The position numbers were made by a program, and so were the translations under genes. Positions 1 through 6,654 of a stretch of 13,699 bases of DNA are shown one piece after another; the first letter of the stretch is position 1, and each line of letters starts with the position of its first letter. Under the pieces are notes generated by a model. The model saw nothing but the letters and a program-made list of their open reading frames with translations. It was not told the origin of the DNA and made no database searches. Source of the DNA: Flavobacteriales bacterium (GTDB taxonomy: Bacteria; Bacteroidota; Bacteroidia; Flavobacteriales; Flavobacteriaceae); assembly GCA_027032855.1 (NCBI GenBank), contig JALVLX010000088.1, positions 1-13,699 on the forward strand, in the 5' to 3' direction.

Positions 1-63
1 ATCTAATTTCTTACTTTTAATTTGTGAGACGTAAAGAATATCGAACAAGGAACAACGATTTTT

Positions 64-100
64 GATTTAAGATTTTTAGACGTTTTGCCAAAACGTCTCT
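64..100. repeat. Composite repeat: two GATTT heptads abutting an AGACG palindrome
   Basis: Two 7-bp units (GATTTAA at 64-70, GATTTTT at 71-77) run straight into a perfect inverted repeat at 78-98. The left arm is AGACGTTTT (78-86), the loop GCC, the right arm AAAACGTCT (90-98), followed by CT. The same arrangement recurs at 12681-12718 with different inner arm bases. No gene is visible in 1-225. The palindrome lies about 60 bp upstream of the likely lipA promoter and has no T-run, so it is a poor terminator candidate. It is better read as a dispersed palindromic repeat. Confidence 0.8.
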
Positions 101-155
101 GCAAACATTATGAACTTTATAAACATTAAAAACTTTTAACTAATTAATTTTATCG

Positions 156-163
156 TAAATTTG
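156..163 (+). promoter_or_regulatory. Candidate Bacteroidota -7 promoter box for lipA
   Basis: TAAATTTG matches the Bacteroidota -7 consensus TAnnTTTG exactly. No convincing TTG -33 element is seen at the usual distance upstream. If used, transcription would begin near 170 and leave a leader of about 60 nt before the lipA ATG. The box overlaps a small palindrome (160-173). Confidence 0.45.
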
Positions 164-205
164 TCACGACAAAATGATATTTCAAAAATAAGAAATCATT
201 TTGAC
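160..205 (+). promoter_or_regulatory. Hairpin-forming leader upstream of lipA
   Basis: A 14-bp inverted repeat (TTTGTC, AC, GACAAA) lies at 160-173. Overlapping it, AAAATGAT plus TTTC (171-183, with one extra A) can pair with GAAATCATTTT at 192-202. The outer TGTC at 162-165 can pair with GACA at 202-205 instead of the inner copy, giving two mutually exclusive folds. There is no T-run after it. It may be an operator overlapping the promoter or a structured 5' leader; no riboswitch class is recognised. Confidence 0.35.
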
Positions 206-231
206 ATTAAATATTATTAAAACACTTGTTT

Positions 232-1080
232 ATGCAAATTACCCGGAAACCTCATTGGTTAAAAGTTAAACTACCAAGCGGAGATAACTTCAAAGAGCTT
301 AGAAATATTGTAGAGACACATAACCTTCATACTATTTGTAGTAGTGGACGTTGTCCAAATATGGGAGAATGTTGGGGAGACCGAACAGCTACTTTTATGA
401 TTTTGGGTAATATTTGCACCCGCTCATGCGGATTTTGTAACGTGGCTACCGGCAAACCTTTACCTGCAGACTTAGCCGAACCTGAAAAAGTTGCTAAATC
501 TATTCAATTGATGGGGGTCAAACACGCAGTAGTTACCTCGGTTGACCGCGATGATTTACCCGACGGCGGTGCCGGTATATGGGCAGCAACCATCAGAAAA
601 ATCCGCGAATACAATCAGGACATAACCATGGAAACCCTCATACCGGACTTTCAAGGTAAAGAGGAACTTTTAGACATCATCATCAAAGAAAATCCTGAAG
701 TGGTATCGCACAATCTGGAAACAGTCAAAAGACTTACCAAACAAGTACGAAAACAAGCCAAATACGACCGTAGCCTAGCTGTTCTTAAATATTTAAAAGA
801 CAATGGTATCAACCGGACAAAATCCGGCATTATGCTAGGACTGGGGGAAACGGAAGAGGAAGTTATTGAAACTATGAAAGATTTACGCCTTGCCGGTGTT
901 GATGTGATGACAATTGGCCAGTACTTGCAACCTTCTCCTAAACATTTACCTGTAGTACGCTATCCCCACCCCGATGAATACAAAAAATATGAAGAAATTG
1001 GTTTAGCCATGGGGTTCCGATTTGTTGAAAGCGGTCCGTTGGTACGTTCATCTTATCATGCTCATAAACATGTTAGTTGA
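232..1080 (+). CDS. lipA: Lipoyl synthase (radical SAM)
   Basis: LipA inserts two sulfurs at C6 and C8 of the octanoyl chain on lipoyl domains (2-oxoacid dehydrogenases, glycine cleavage H protein) in the cytoplasm. The 282-residue protein shows the auxiliary-cluster cysteines C36, C41 and C47 (CX4CX5C) in the ICSSGRCPNMGECWG stretch. It also has the radical-SAM cysteines C62, C66 and C69 (CX3CX2C). The C-terminal RSSYHA motif (272-277) supplies the serine ligand of the auxiliary cluster. The length is normal for the family. A TTG codon at 226 is in frame, but ATG at 232 puts the conserved RKPHWLKVKLP at the expected N-terminus and is preferred. No lipB is adjacent; the helicase follows after 28 bp and may be co-transcribed. 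The stop codon lies inside a heptad repeat. Confidence 0.97.
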   Translation: MQITRKPHWLKVKLPSGDNFKELRNIVETHNLHTICSSGRCPNMGECWGDRTATFMILGNICTRSCGFCNVATGKPLPADLAEPEKVAKSIQLMGVKHAVVTSVDRDDLPDGGAGIWAATIRKIREYNQDITMETLIPDFQGKEELLDIIIKENPEVVSHNLETVKRLTKQVRKQAKYDRSLAVLKYLKDNGINRTKSGIMLGLGETEEEVIETMKDLRLAGVDVMTIGQYLQPSPKHLPVVRYPHPDEYKKYEEIGLAMGFRFVESGPLVRSSYHAHKHVS

Positions 1081-1095
1081 AAGTTAAAAGTTAGT
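1075..1095 (+). repeat. Heptad repeat across the lipA stop codon
   Basis: Three 7-bp units, AGTTGAA, AGTTAAA and AGTTAGT, run from inside the last lipA codons through the TGA stop (1078-1080) into the gap before the helicase gene. The first unit is the reverse complement of a circular shift of the CTTTCAA heptads at the 3' end of uvrA (12767-12780). Confidence 0.6.
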
Positions 1096-1108
1096 TATAC
1101 ATTAATAT

Positions 1109-3529
1109 ATGATGCAAAACATAGAATTGCAATTGGCTTGGGATTTTGTCAACCAAACCAAGCGACATATTTTTTTAACCGGTAAAGCCGGAACCGGAAA
1201 AACAACATTTCTGCATCGTCTCAAAGCAGAAAGCAATAAGCGCTTGGCTGTTGTGGCTCCCACCGGTGTAGCAGCTATCAATGCGCGTGGTGTTACCATT
1301 CATTCCTTTTTTCAAGTACCATTCGGACCTGTCATTCCGGGAGAAACACAACAAAATATCAAACGGGAATTTAAACATAAATTCAGCAAAAAAAAGATTG
1401 ATATTATCAAATCTCTGGATTTGCTAATCATAGACGAAATCAGTATGGTGCGTGCCGACCTGCTCGACGCCATAGATTTTACCCTACGTAAATATAAAGA
1501 CCGCAACCAAGTGTTTGGAGGCACACAGGTATTGATGATTGGCGATTTGCAACAACTCTCACCCGTTGTGAAACCCCACGAATGGGATTTGCTTAAAAAT
1601 CATTACGAAACACCTTATTTTTTTAGTAGCAAAGCTTTTCAACAAGCCAATGCCGTAAGTATCGAACTCAAAAATATTTACCGGCAAGAAGATGAAAATT
1701 TCATCAAAATACTAAACGAAATTAGAGATAACAAACTGACGGAAGCAAGTGCCAAATTGCTCAACAGTCGCTATATACCGGACTTTGAACCACTCCAAGA
1801 TGATGATTACATCTTACTAACTACGCACAACCATAAAGCTAAAAAAATCAACCAAGAAAAACTTGACGAACTGCCGGACAAAACTTATTATTTCCATGCT
1901 TATGTGGATGGTAAGTTTCCGGAAAATGCCTATCCAAATGCTGAAAAATTGGCACTCAAAAAAGGTGCTCAGGTCATGTTTATCAAAAATGACAGCAGTT
2001 TTGAAAAACGCTATTACAACGGAAAAATAGGCAAAATCACTTTTATTGATGACAAAAACATCTTTGTGAAATGTCCGGGAGATGATATCGAAATAGAAGT
2101 CAATCGTGAAGTGTGGGAAAATATTACCTATTACATCAATCCCGAAACCAAACAGATAGAAGAAAGAAGCCAAGGTAGTTTTTCACAAATTCCGTTAAAA
2201 CTTTCTTGGGCTATCACTATTCATAAAAGCCAAGGCTTAACCTTTGATAAGGCTATTATTGATGCAGAATTGTCTTTTGCTCATGGTCAAACCTATGTGG
2301 CATTGAGCCGTTGCAAAACTTTGGAAGGTATGGTTCTCAAATCCCCCATTCAAAGCAGTAGCATTATCAATGACAAACGGGTTTCCGGCTTTACTAACGA
2401 AATAGCAAAACGGCAACCTGATGAAAAAATATTACTCAACTCAAAAAAACAATTTTTCGTTGACTTGATTGCCGAATTGTTTGACTTCCTTCCACTCCTC
2501 TACCCTGTAAACAGACTGATTGATATTTATCAAAAAAACACGGGAAGTATTCAAGGCAATGTCATTACCCCCCTGCAAAATCTTAAAGCACAGCTTAACA
2601 CATTAAGAGATATACAAACAAAATTTGTCAAACAAGTTAATCAACTGACTGCTGCTGTTGATAATCCTGAAGATGATGCGTTGATACAAGAACGTATCTC
2701 AAAAGCACGTCAGTATTTTACGGAACAAACCGACAAAAAAATCCGTACAGTCTTCGAAGAGATTGTTTTTGACATCGAAAACAAACAAGTTAATAAAGAT
2801 TTTGTCAAGTTTTATGAGGATTTGAGCAGCAAATTGCAGCAAAAACTTTTTATTCTAAAACATCATGATGAGAATTTCAGCATCAAAAATTACTTAGATA
2901 TCAGGGCTAAATCTATCTTGGAAAAAACGGAAAAACCAAAAAAATCAAAAGCACCACGTCCGGAAATTATCCATTTAGATTTGTTTGAAGCACTAAAAAA
3001 TTTACGTAGTGAGTTAGCTTTTACCGAAGATGTACCGCATTTTCAAATTTTCACACAAGAGACACTCTACGCTTTGTGTGAAGAATTACCCGTTACGGAA
3101 AAACAACTTAAAAAGACACACGGCATTGGGAAGGTTCGTCTTAAAAAATACGGAGAACAAATCATTGACATCATAAAAGCCTATTGCATCGCCAATGATC
3201 TGCCGTTGAGAGAAGATAAACCTGAACAGAAAAAAAATAAACAAAATACCAAAGAAATATCGCTGGAATTATTCAAGTCGGGCAAAAATATCAAAGAAAT
3301 AGCTGAGATACGAAATCTGACTGAAAATACAATTTTAACCCATTTAGCTCATTTTGTACCAACGGGAGAAGTCAGTATAACCAATTTAATTTCCCAAGAA
3401 CGTTTTAATAAAATTAAAAGTATCATTGAAAGTAATCAATTTGATTCATTGTCGGAATTGAAAAGAATTGCCGGTAATGAATATGATTGGAACGAGTTGC
3501 GACTTGTTACGAAGTTTCTTTTTAAATAA
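1109..3529 (+). CDS. PIF1/RecD-like SF1 helicase with HRDC and HTH C-terminal domains
   Basis: This 806-residue protein is a probable ATP-driven DNA helicase. Residues 1-160 carry motif I GKAGTGKTT (25-33), motif II LLIIDE (105-110) and motif III GDLQQLSP (145-152). Around 365-375 the IHKSQG stretch is motif V-like, and TYVALSRC near 394 is motif VI. These are typical of the PIF1/RecD group. Residues of about 440-610 are mostly helical with coiled-coil character and have no recognised fold. An HRDC-like domain spans about 620-700 (FEALKNLRSEL, then THGIGKVRLKKYG), as in RecQ C-termini. A helix-turn-helix tail follows at about 715-755 (LFKSGKNIKEIAEIRNL). HRDC and HTH suggest structured-DNA or junction binding; that role is inferred. 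ATG codons at 1109 and 1112 are adjacent and either could start the protein. The downstream gene has its own promoter box. Confidence 0.88.
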   Translation: MMQNIELQLAWDFVNQTKRHIFLTGKAGTGKTTFLHRLKAESNKRLAVVAPTGVAAINARGVTIHSFFQVPFGPVIPGETQQNIKREFKHKFSKKKIDIIKSLDLLIIDEISMVRADLLDAIDFTLRKYKDRNQVFGGTQVLMIGDLQQLSPVVKPHEWDLLKNHYETPYFFSSKAFQQANAVSIELKNIYRQEDENFIKILNEIRDNKLTEASAKLLNSRYIPDFEPLQDDDYILLTTHNHKAKKINQEKLDELPDKTYYFHAYVDGKFPENAYPNAEKLALKKGAQVMFIKNDSSFEKRYYNGKIGKITFIDDKNIFVKCPGDDIEIEVNREVWENITYYINPETKQIEERSQGSFSQIPLKLSWAITIHKSQGLTFDKAIIDAELSFAHGQTYVALSRCKTLEGMVLKSPIQSSSIINDKRVSGFTNEIAKRQPDEKILLNSKKQFFVDLIAELFDFLPLLYPVNRLIDIYQKNTGSIQGNVITPLQNLKAQLNTLRDIQTKFVKQVNQLTAAVDNPEDDALIQERISKARQYFTEQTDKKIRTVFEEIVFDIENKQVNKDFVKFYEDLSSKLQQKLFILKHHDENFSIKNYLDIRAKSILEKTEKPKKSKAPRPEIIHLDLFEALKNLRSELAFTEDVPHFQIFTQETLYALCEELPVTEKQLKKTHGIGKVRLKKYGEQIIDIIKAYCIANDLPLREDKPEQKKNKQNTKEISLELFKSGKNIKEIAEIRNLTENTILTHLAHFVPTGEVSITNLISQERFNKIKSIIESNQFDSLSELKRIAGNEYDWNELRLVTKFLFK

Positions 3530-3566
3530 AAGAAAAGCTTACTGACACTATTTTCGTTAAATTAAC

Positions 3567-3597
3567 TGTAAAACCTGATTTATTTACAATTATTTTT
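3567..3597 (+). terminator. Possible weak terminator after the helicase gene
   Basis: TGTAAA at 3567-3572 can pair with TTTACA at 3583-3588 across a 10-nt loop, followed by ATTATTTTT. A short perfect palindrome (GTTAAATTAAC, 3556-3566) precedes it. The stem is short and AT-rich, so this is tentative. Confidence 0.3.
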
Positions 3598-3661
3598 AAA
3601 ATTTATGTTAACAGCAAGATAAATTTATGGCAAGGTGTTATTAATAATTTAAAAAATATTA

Positions 3662-3669
3662 TATATTTG
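3662..3669 (+). promoter_or_regulatory. Candidate Bacteroidota -7 promoter box
   Basis: TATATTTG is an exact TAnnTTTG match 22 bp upstream of the ATG at 3692. The surrounding 3530-3691 gap is very AT-rich and holds nothing else recognisable apart from the weak hairpin near 3567. No clear TTG -33 element is seen. Confidence 0.5.
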
Positions 3670-3691
3670 CCCTGAATTTAAAACTGAAGTA

Positions 3692-4012
3692 ATGTCTAAA
3701 TTAAAATATGAGATATTGCTACCGAAGAGTTTATCACAGTTAAATGGGATATTATCACAGCTGTTAAAAAACTATTCAGGGCATCTAATAATCAAGATTA
3801 TTAGTGACTATATTACTCCGGACTCTTTGAAAGAAATATTTGAAAAATATCAAACAAACATTGAAAATTACAAGAAAAACTATTCGATTGTAATTTTATC
3901 TGACAAACATAGATTCATTCCGGACTTTATTCCGGTAGCACCTACTGAAGAAGAATCTTTAGACATCATTGAATTTGAAGAAATTGAACGTGATTTATTC
4001 AAAGACGAATAA
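3692..4012 (+). CDS. Small STAS-like protein with acidic C-terminus
   Basis: A 106-residue soluble protein with no signal peptide. The middle (about 58-85) contains KNYSIVILSDKHRFIPDFIPV, then an APTEEESLDIIEFEEIERDLF tail. From memory this resembles small Bacteroidota proteins that end in a DIIEMEEIERDL-type motif. Those are often mislabelled ribonuclease Z because the gene commonly sits next to rnz, and they appear to have a STAS (anti-sigma-antagonist-like) fold. No metallo-beta-lactamase motif (HxHxDH) is present, so it is not RNase Z itself, and rnz is not next door here. It is likely monocistronic: a -7 box lies 22 bp upstream and a hairpin terminator just downstream. The cellular role is unknown. 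Confidence 0.75.
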   Translation: MSKLKYEILLPKSLSQLNGILSQLLKNYSGHLIIKIISDYITPDSLKEIFEKYQTNIENYKKNYSIVILSDKHRFIPDFIPVAPTEEESLDIIEFEEIERDLFKDE

Positions 4013-4027
4013 TAAAATCGATTTTTT

Positions 4028-4062
4028 TAAGTTATTCTTGTTAAGATAACTTATCTTTTTTT
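4028..4062 (+). terminator. Intrinsic terminator after the STAS-like gene
   Basis: TAAGTTAT (4028-4035) pairs with ATAACTTA (4046-4053). The stem continues inward as CTT with AAG around a GTT loop after one bulged T. TCTTTTTTT follows directly (4054-4062). The hairpin begins 16 bp after the stop codon. Confidence 0.7.
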
Positions 4063-4119
4063 AGAAAACAAACTATAAACAACAAAAAATAAACGAAACA
4101 AAATGTAAAACTAAAAGTT

Positions 4120-4773
4120 ATGAAAACTAAACCTAACAAACACGAATTAGCGCGCCAGCGTTGGCTTAAGCTATTGCAAGAAGCTGTTGATGAAGGTGTT
4201 AAAATTCAAGTTAATCATCGTTTTAAGTACAAAGGAAAAAATTTGGGAACTTTTTTGGTTGAAGCTAAACGTAGAGGTAAACCTGAATTAGTAGCCAAAA
4301 TCAAAGAAATCGGTGTGGACTTTAGAGACCACAGTAACAAACCCGAAGATTATTTGCAACGTTTTATTAAAGAACTTTGGAATAACCCCAATCCAAACAA
4401 AGGTAATTATATCACAAGATTTAACACCTGTATCTTACCTAAAAAAGATATCTTAAAAAAACAAACCAAACAAGAGTTGGAAATTGTGTGGAAACACAAA
4501 TTCGGTGAAGAACGCAAGTGGCGTAAACGCGACGATATTTTAACCCGTGTTTACAAGTGGAAACAATTCCGCTATAACCGTAAGCTGAATGCCAATAAAA
4601 AATGGTTCCAACCAAAATCTAAAATGGGTGATTTGTATTTCTGGGTATATGCCCGTAAACGCAAACCTTGGTTGATGAAAGCCATTTTGGACCAATTTGA
4701 CAACTACGAATTGGAAGAACTTAGAAACGAAGGTTTTGTTCAAGAATCTTGGTTAAAGAATAAAGTGAAATAA
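4120..4773 (+). CDS. Orphan basic protein with helicase-associated-domain-like stretches
   Basis: A 217-residue, very Lys/Arg- and Trp-rich protein that I cannot assign firmly. Residues of about 15-68 (RWLKLLQEAVDEG, then GKNLGTFLVEAKRRG, ending KIKEIGVDF) follow the spacing of the helicase-associated (HA) domain: Trp, a gap, Gly, LG-x-FL, basic run, then I-x-x-G-x-x-F. Residues of about 162-206 (KSKMGDLYFWVYARKRKPW, ending ELRNEGF) show the same pattern again. The middle (120-160) is strongly basic and aromatic. Such composition suggests nucleic-acid binding, but that is inference. No membrane segment or signal peptide is seen. ATG 4120 follows an A-rich leader of the kind seen in Bacteroidota. 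The gene ends 8 bp before a strong terminator and appears monocistronic. Confidence 0.8.
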   Translation: MKTKPNKHELARQRWLKLLQEAVDEGVKIQVNHRFKYKGKNLGTFLVEAKRRGKPELVAKIKEIGVDFRDHSNKPEDYLQRFIKELWNNPNPNKGNYITRFNTCILPKKDILKKQTKQELEIVWKHKFGEERKWRKRDDILTRVYKWKQFRYNRKLNANKKWFQPKSKMGDLYFWVYARKRKPWLMKAILDQFDNYELEELRNEGFVQESWLKNKVK

Positions 4774-4780
4774 AGTTTAT

Positions 4781-4815
4781 AAAAAAACACCTTGTATTTT
4801 CAGGGTGTTTTTTTT
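4781..4815. terminator. Bidirectional intrinsic terminator
   Basis: A-run plus ACACCTTG (4781-4794), loop TATTTT, then CAGGGTG plus T-run (4801-4815). The stem is about 14 bp with one G-U pair. Runs of A and T on both sides make it work in either direction. It sits between the convergent basic-protein gene (ends 4773) and the GT2 gene (ends 4821) and can serve both. Confidence 0.92.
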
Positions 4816-4820
4816 AACAG

Positions 4821-5777
4821 TTATACATTCAACTCTTCATCAATCTTATACCGCTTCACTTTATCGTTATTTTTCAAAAGCATCTCGCCGACAAATCCGG
4901 CTAAGAAGAACTGACTACCCAAAATCATAGCCGCTAATGCGATATAAAACCAAGGACGGTCGGTAACCAGATGGGTTGGAATGTGGTAGTATAGTTTGTA
5001 TGCCTTTACAGCTAATATGACAAAGGTTGCGCCCCCGCCAATTAGAAACATTAAAATGCCCAAAGCACCGAATAAATGCATGGGGCGCTTGGCAAAACGG
5101 GTCAAAAACCAAAGGGTAATCAAGTCTAAAACACCTTTGATAAAACGGTCGGAACCGAATTTGGTTTCACCGTATTTGCGTGCTTGATGTTGCACCACCT
5201 TTTCGCCAATGTTTGTATATCCTTCGTTCTTTGCCAAAAAAGGAATATAACGGTGCATCTCTCCATACACATCAATATCTTTAATTACTTGGTTATTGTA
5301 CGCTTTTAAACCGCAATTAAAATCATGTAAATGCAAGCCGGAAACTTTACGGGCTGCCCAATTAAACAGTTTGCTGGGTAAGTTCTTTTTGAGTTTGGAA
5401 TCATACCGCACTTTTTTCCAACCCGATACCAAATCGTAATTGTCTTTGGTAATCATTTCATACAAATCAGGTATTTCTTCGGGACTGTCTTGCAAATCGG
5501 CGTCCATAGTGATAACCACCTCACCTTGCGCTATCTTAAATCCTGCATTCAAGGCTTGAGATTTGCCATAATTTCGTCTGAATTTAACCCCTTTGACATG
5601 TGTATCCTCAAGGGCTAATTTTGAAATAATTTGCCAAGAATCATCAGTACTGCCATCATCTAAAAAAATAATTTCATAGGTATAACCTTCACGGTTCATT
5701 ACTTCCGTAATCCAACGATATAGCTCCGGTAGAGATTCTGCTTCATTTAGTAATGGTATGACTAAGGATATTTGCAT
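4821..5777 (-). CDS. GT2 polyprenyl-phosphate glycosyltransferase (DPM1/GtrB-like)
   Basis: This 318-residue enzyme probably transfers a sugar from a nucleotide donor to undecaprenyl phosphate at the inner face of the cytoplasmic membrane, feeding glycan or lipid A modification. The N-terminus is a GT-A fold: SLVIPLLNEAESLPELY (4-20), DDGSTDD (40-46) and the metal-binding DAD (92-94) followed by LQDSPEEIPDL. RKYGETKFG (200-208) is the usual R-x-x-G-x-S/T-K site of this group. Two membrane helices close the protein (about 233-260 and 276-301). Length and layout match the GtrB/ArnC/DPM1 group. The sugar cannot be told from sequence. DUF4199 lies 294 bp upstream on the same strand across a repeat-rich gap, so co-transcription is uncertain. 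Confidence 0.9.
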   Translation of the reverse strand: MQISLVIPLLNEAESLPELYRWITEVMNREGYTYEIIFLDDGSTDDSWQIISKLALEDTHVKGVKFRRNYGKSQALNAGFKIAQGEVVITMDADLQDSPEEIPDLYEMITKDNYDLVSGWKKVRYDSKLKKNLPSKLFNWAARKVSGLHLHDFNCGLKAYNNQVIKDIDVYGEMHRYIPFLAKNEGYTNIGEKVVQHQARKYGETKFGSDRFIKGVLDLITLWFLTRFAKRPMHLFGALGILMFLIGGGATFVILAVKAYKLYYHIPTHLVTDRPWFYIALAAMILGSQFFLAGFVGEMLLKNNDKVKRYKIDEELNV

Positions 5778-5904
5778 ATTGTTTTTATTGAGGAATTGAG
5801 GATTTGTTATGCTTCATAGAATACTTTGAGCTTTATGACTGCTTGTTGCTTCAAACTATATTCCTGCTATTAATTTGAGGAAATGAGGATTAATAATGAT
5901 TTTC

Positions 5905-5938
5905 GATTTCAGATTTCAGATTTCAGATTTCAGATTTT
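5905..5938. repeat. Heptad array GATTTCA x4 plus a partial unit
   Basis: Perfect 7-bp units start at 5905, 5912, 5919 and 5926 and end in GATTTT (5933-5938). The 5778-6071 gap contains no gene. It also holds TGAGGAAT-type octads near 5790 and 5876, and two copies of an ACAACTTTCAAC block (5989-6000, 6055-6066) flanking the 23-bp repeats. Confidence 0.9.
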
Positions 5939-6010
5939 CTTGGTTACCGGGTAATTTTGTGACATTAAGAACAAAATTGTACCGAGATACAACTTTCAAC
6001 TTTTTACTTA

Positions 6011-6055
6011 GGTTACTGAGCCTGCCGAAGTATGGTTACTGAGCCTGCCGAAGTA
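6011..6055. repeat. Tandem pair of 22-bp repeats, period 23
   Basis: Two identical 22-bp copies, 6011-6032 and 6034-6055, start GGTTACTGAGCC and end TGCCGAAGTA, with one base between them. They are far more GC-rich than the surroundings. Related sequence on the opposite strand occurs at 10206-10270. The pair lies between the DUF4199 stop and the GT2 start. Confidence 0.9.
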
Positions 6056-6071
6056 CAACTTTCAACTAATA

Positions 6072-6590
6072 TCAATAATCCTCATTTGGTGTTTTAAAAA
6101 ACAAGCCACCGAGTAACCCACCAATCACACCATACAATAATCCTGAAAATAACTGTCCTACCAATTGCATGGGGACAAAAAGTTTTTTAGTCATCTCCAT
6201 TTGTTTATCAAGCATTTCTTTCGGGAAAGCATCATTTTCTTCCAAAATTTTACGGGACATCTCCATAACTTGGTCAATGTCTCCCGGATTAATATAGGCA
6301 AAATAAATATAAGCATATATTCCTACAATAAAACCTCCTAATAAGCCTATCAATACGCCTAATTTAACCGCTTTGCCTAAACTTACGGTATATCCTTGAT
6401 TGCGATAATACCACACTGCCAATACGGGAAGTCCTATAAATAAAAATAACGAAACAAAACCTAAAACAATAACCGACATATCTTTAGGGTCGGCAGTTGG
6501 CGGTTTTATTAACATAAAAAGAATGCCTAAAATTGCATAAAGCACTGCAAACATCCATACGATGTTTTTAAATGATTTTTGATTTTCCAT
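6072..6590 (-). CDS. DUF4199 family membrane protein
   Basis: A 172-residue integral membrane protein of the DUF4199 type, widespread in Bacteroidota and of unknown function. Four hydrophobic segments are visible: about 9-28, 39-61, 74-100 and 139-165. A polar, charged amphipathic stretch (102-137, rich in M, E and K) separates the third and fourth, giving the characteristic 3+1 layout. No catalytic motif is seen. DUF4199 genes commonly neighbour GT2 enzymes like the one downstream, so a link to lipid-linked sugar handling is plausible but inferred. ATG at 6590 is preceded by an A-rich leader. The capD-like stop is only 40 bp upstream, so the two may share a transcript. CTTTCAA-type repeats begin 5-6 bp after its TGA stop. 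Confidence 0.85.
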   Translation of the reverse strand: MENQKSFKNIVWMFAVLYAILGILFMLIKPPTADPKDMSVIVLGFVSLFLFIGLPVLAVWYYRNQGYTVSLGKAVKLGVLIGLLGGFIVGIYAYIYFAYINPGDIDQVMEMSRKILEENDAFPKEMLDKQMEMTKKLFVPMQLVGQLFSGLLYGVIGGLLGGLFFKTPNEDY

Positions 6591-6626
6591 TGTTTTTTTT
6601 GATTATTTGTTAATTATAATATGCTT

Positions 6627-6654
6627 CTTGTTACTTATTACTTGATACTAGTAC
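6627..6654. repeat. Heptad repeat forming the 3' end of the capD-like gene
   Basis: On the plus strand the units are CTTGTTA (6627), CTTATTA (6634), CTTGATA (6641) and a degenerate CTAGTAC (6648). Read on the minus strand they encode the last residues of the protein (LVSSNK) and supply its TAA stop (6631-6633). Confidence 0.65.

Noticed and set aside
226..231. TTG start for lipA two codons upstream
   Set aside because: The ATG at 232 is closer to the family N-terminus and there is no reason to prefer TTG.
1817..2173. 118-codon minus-strand frame inside the helicase gene
   Set aside because: Shadow of a well-supported helicase reading frame; no recognisable protein features of its own.
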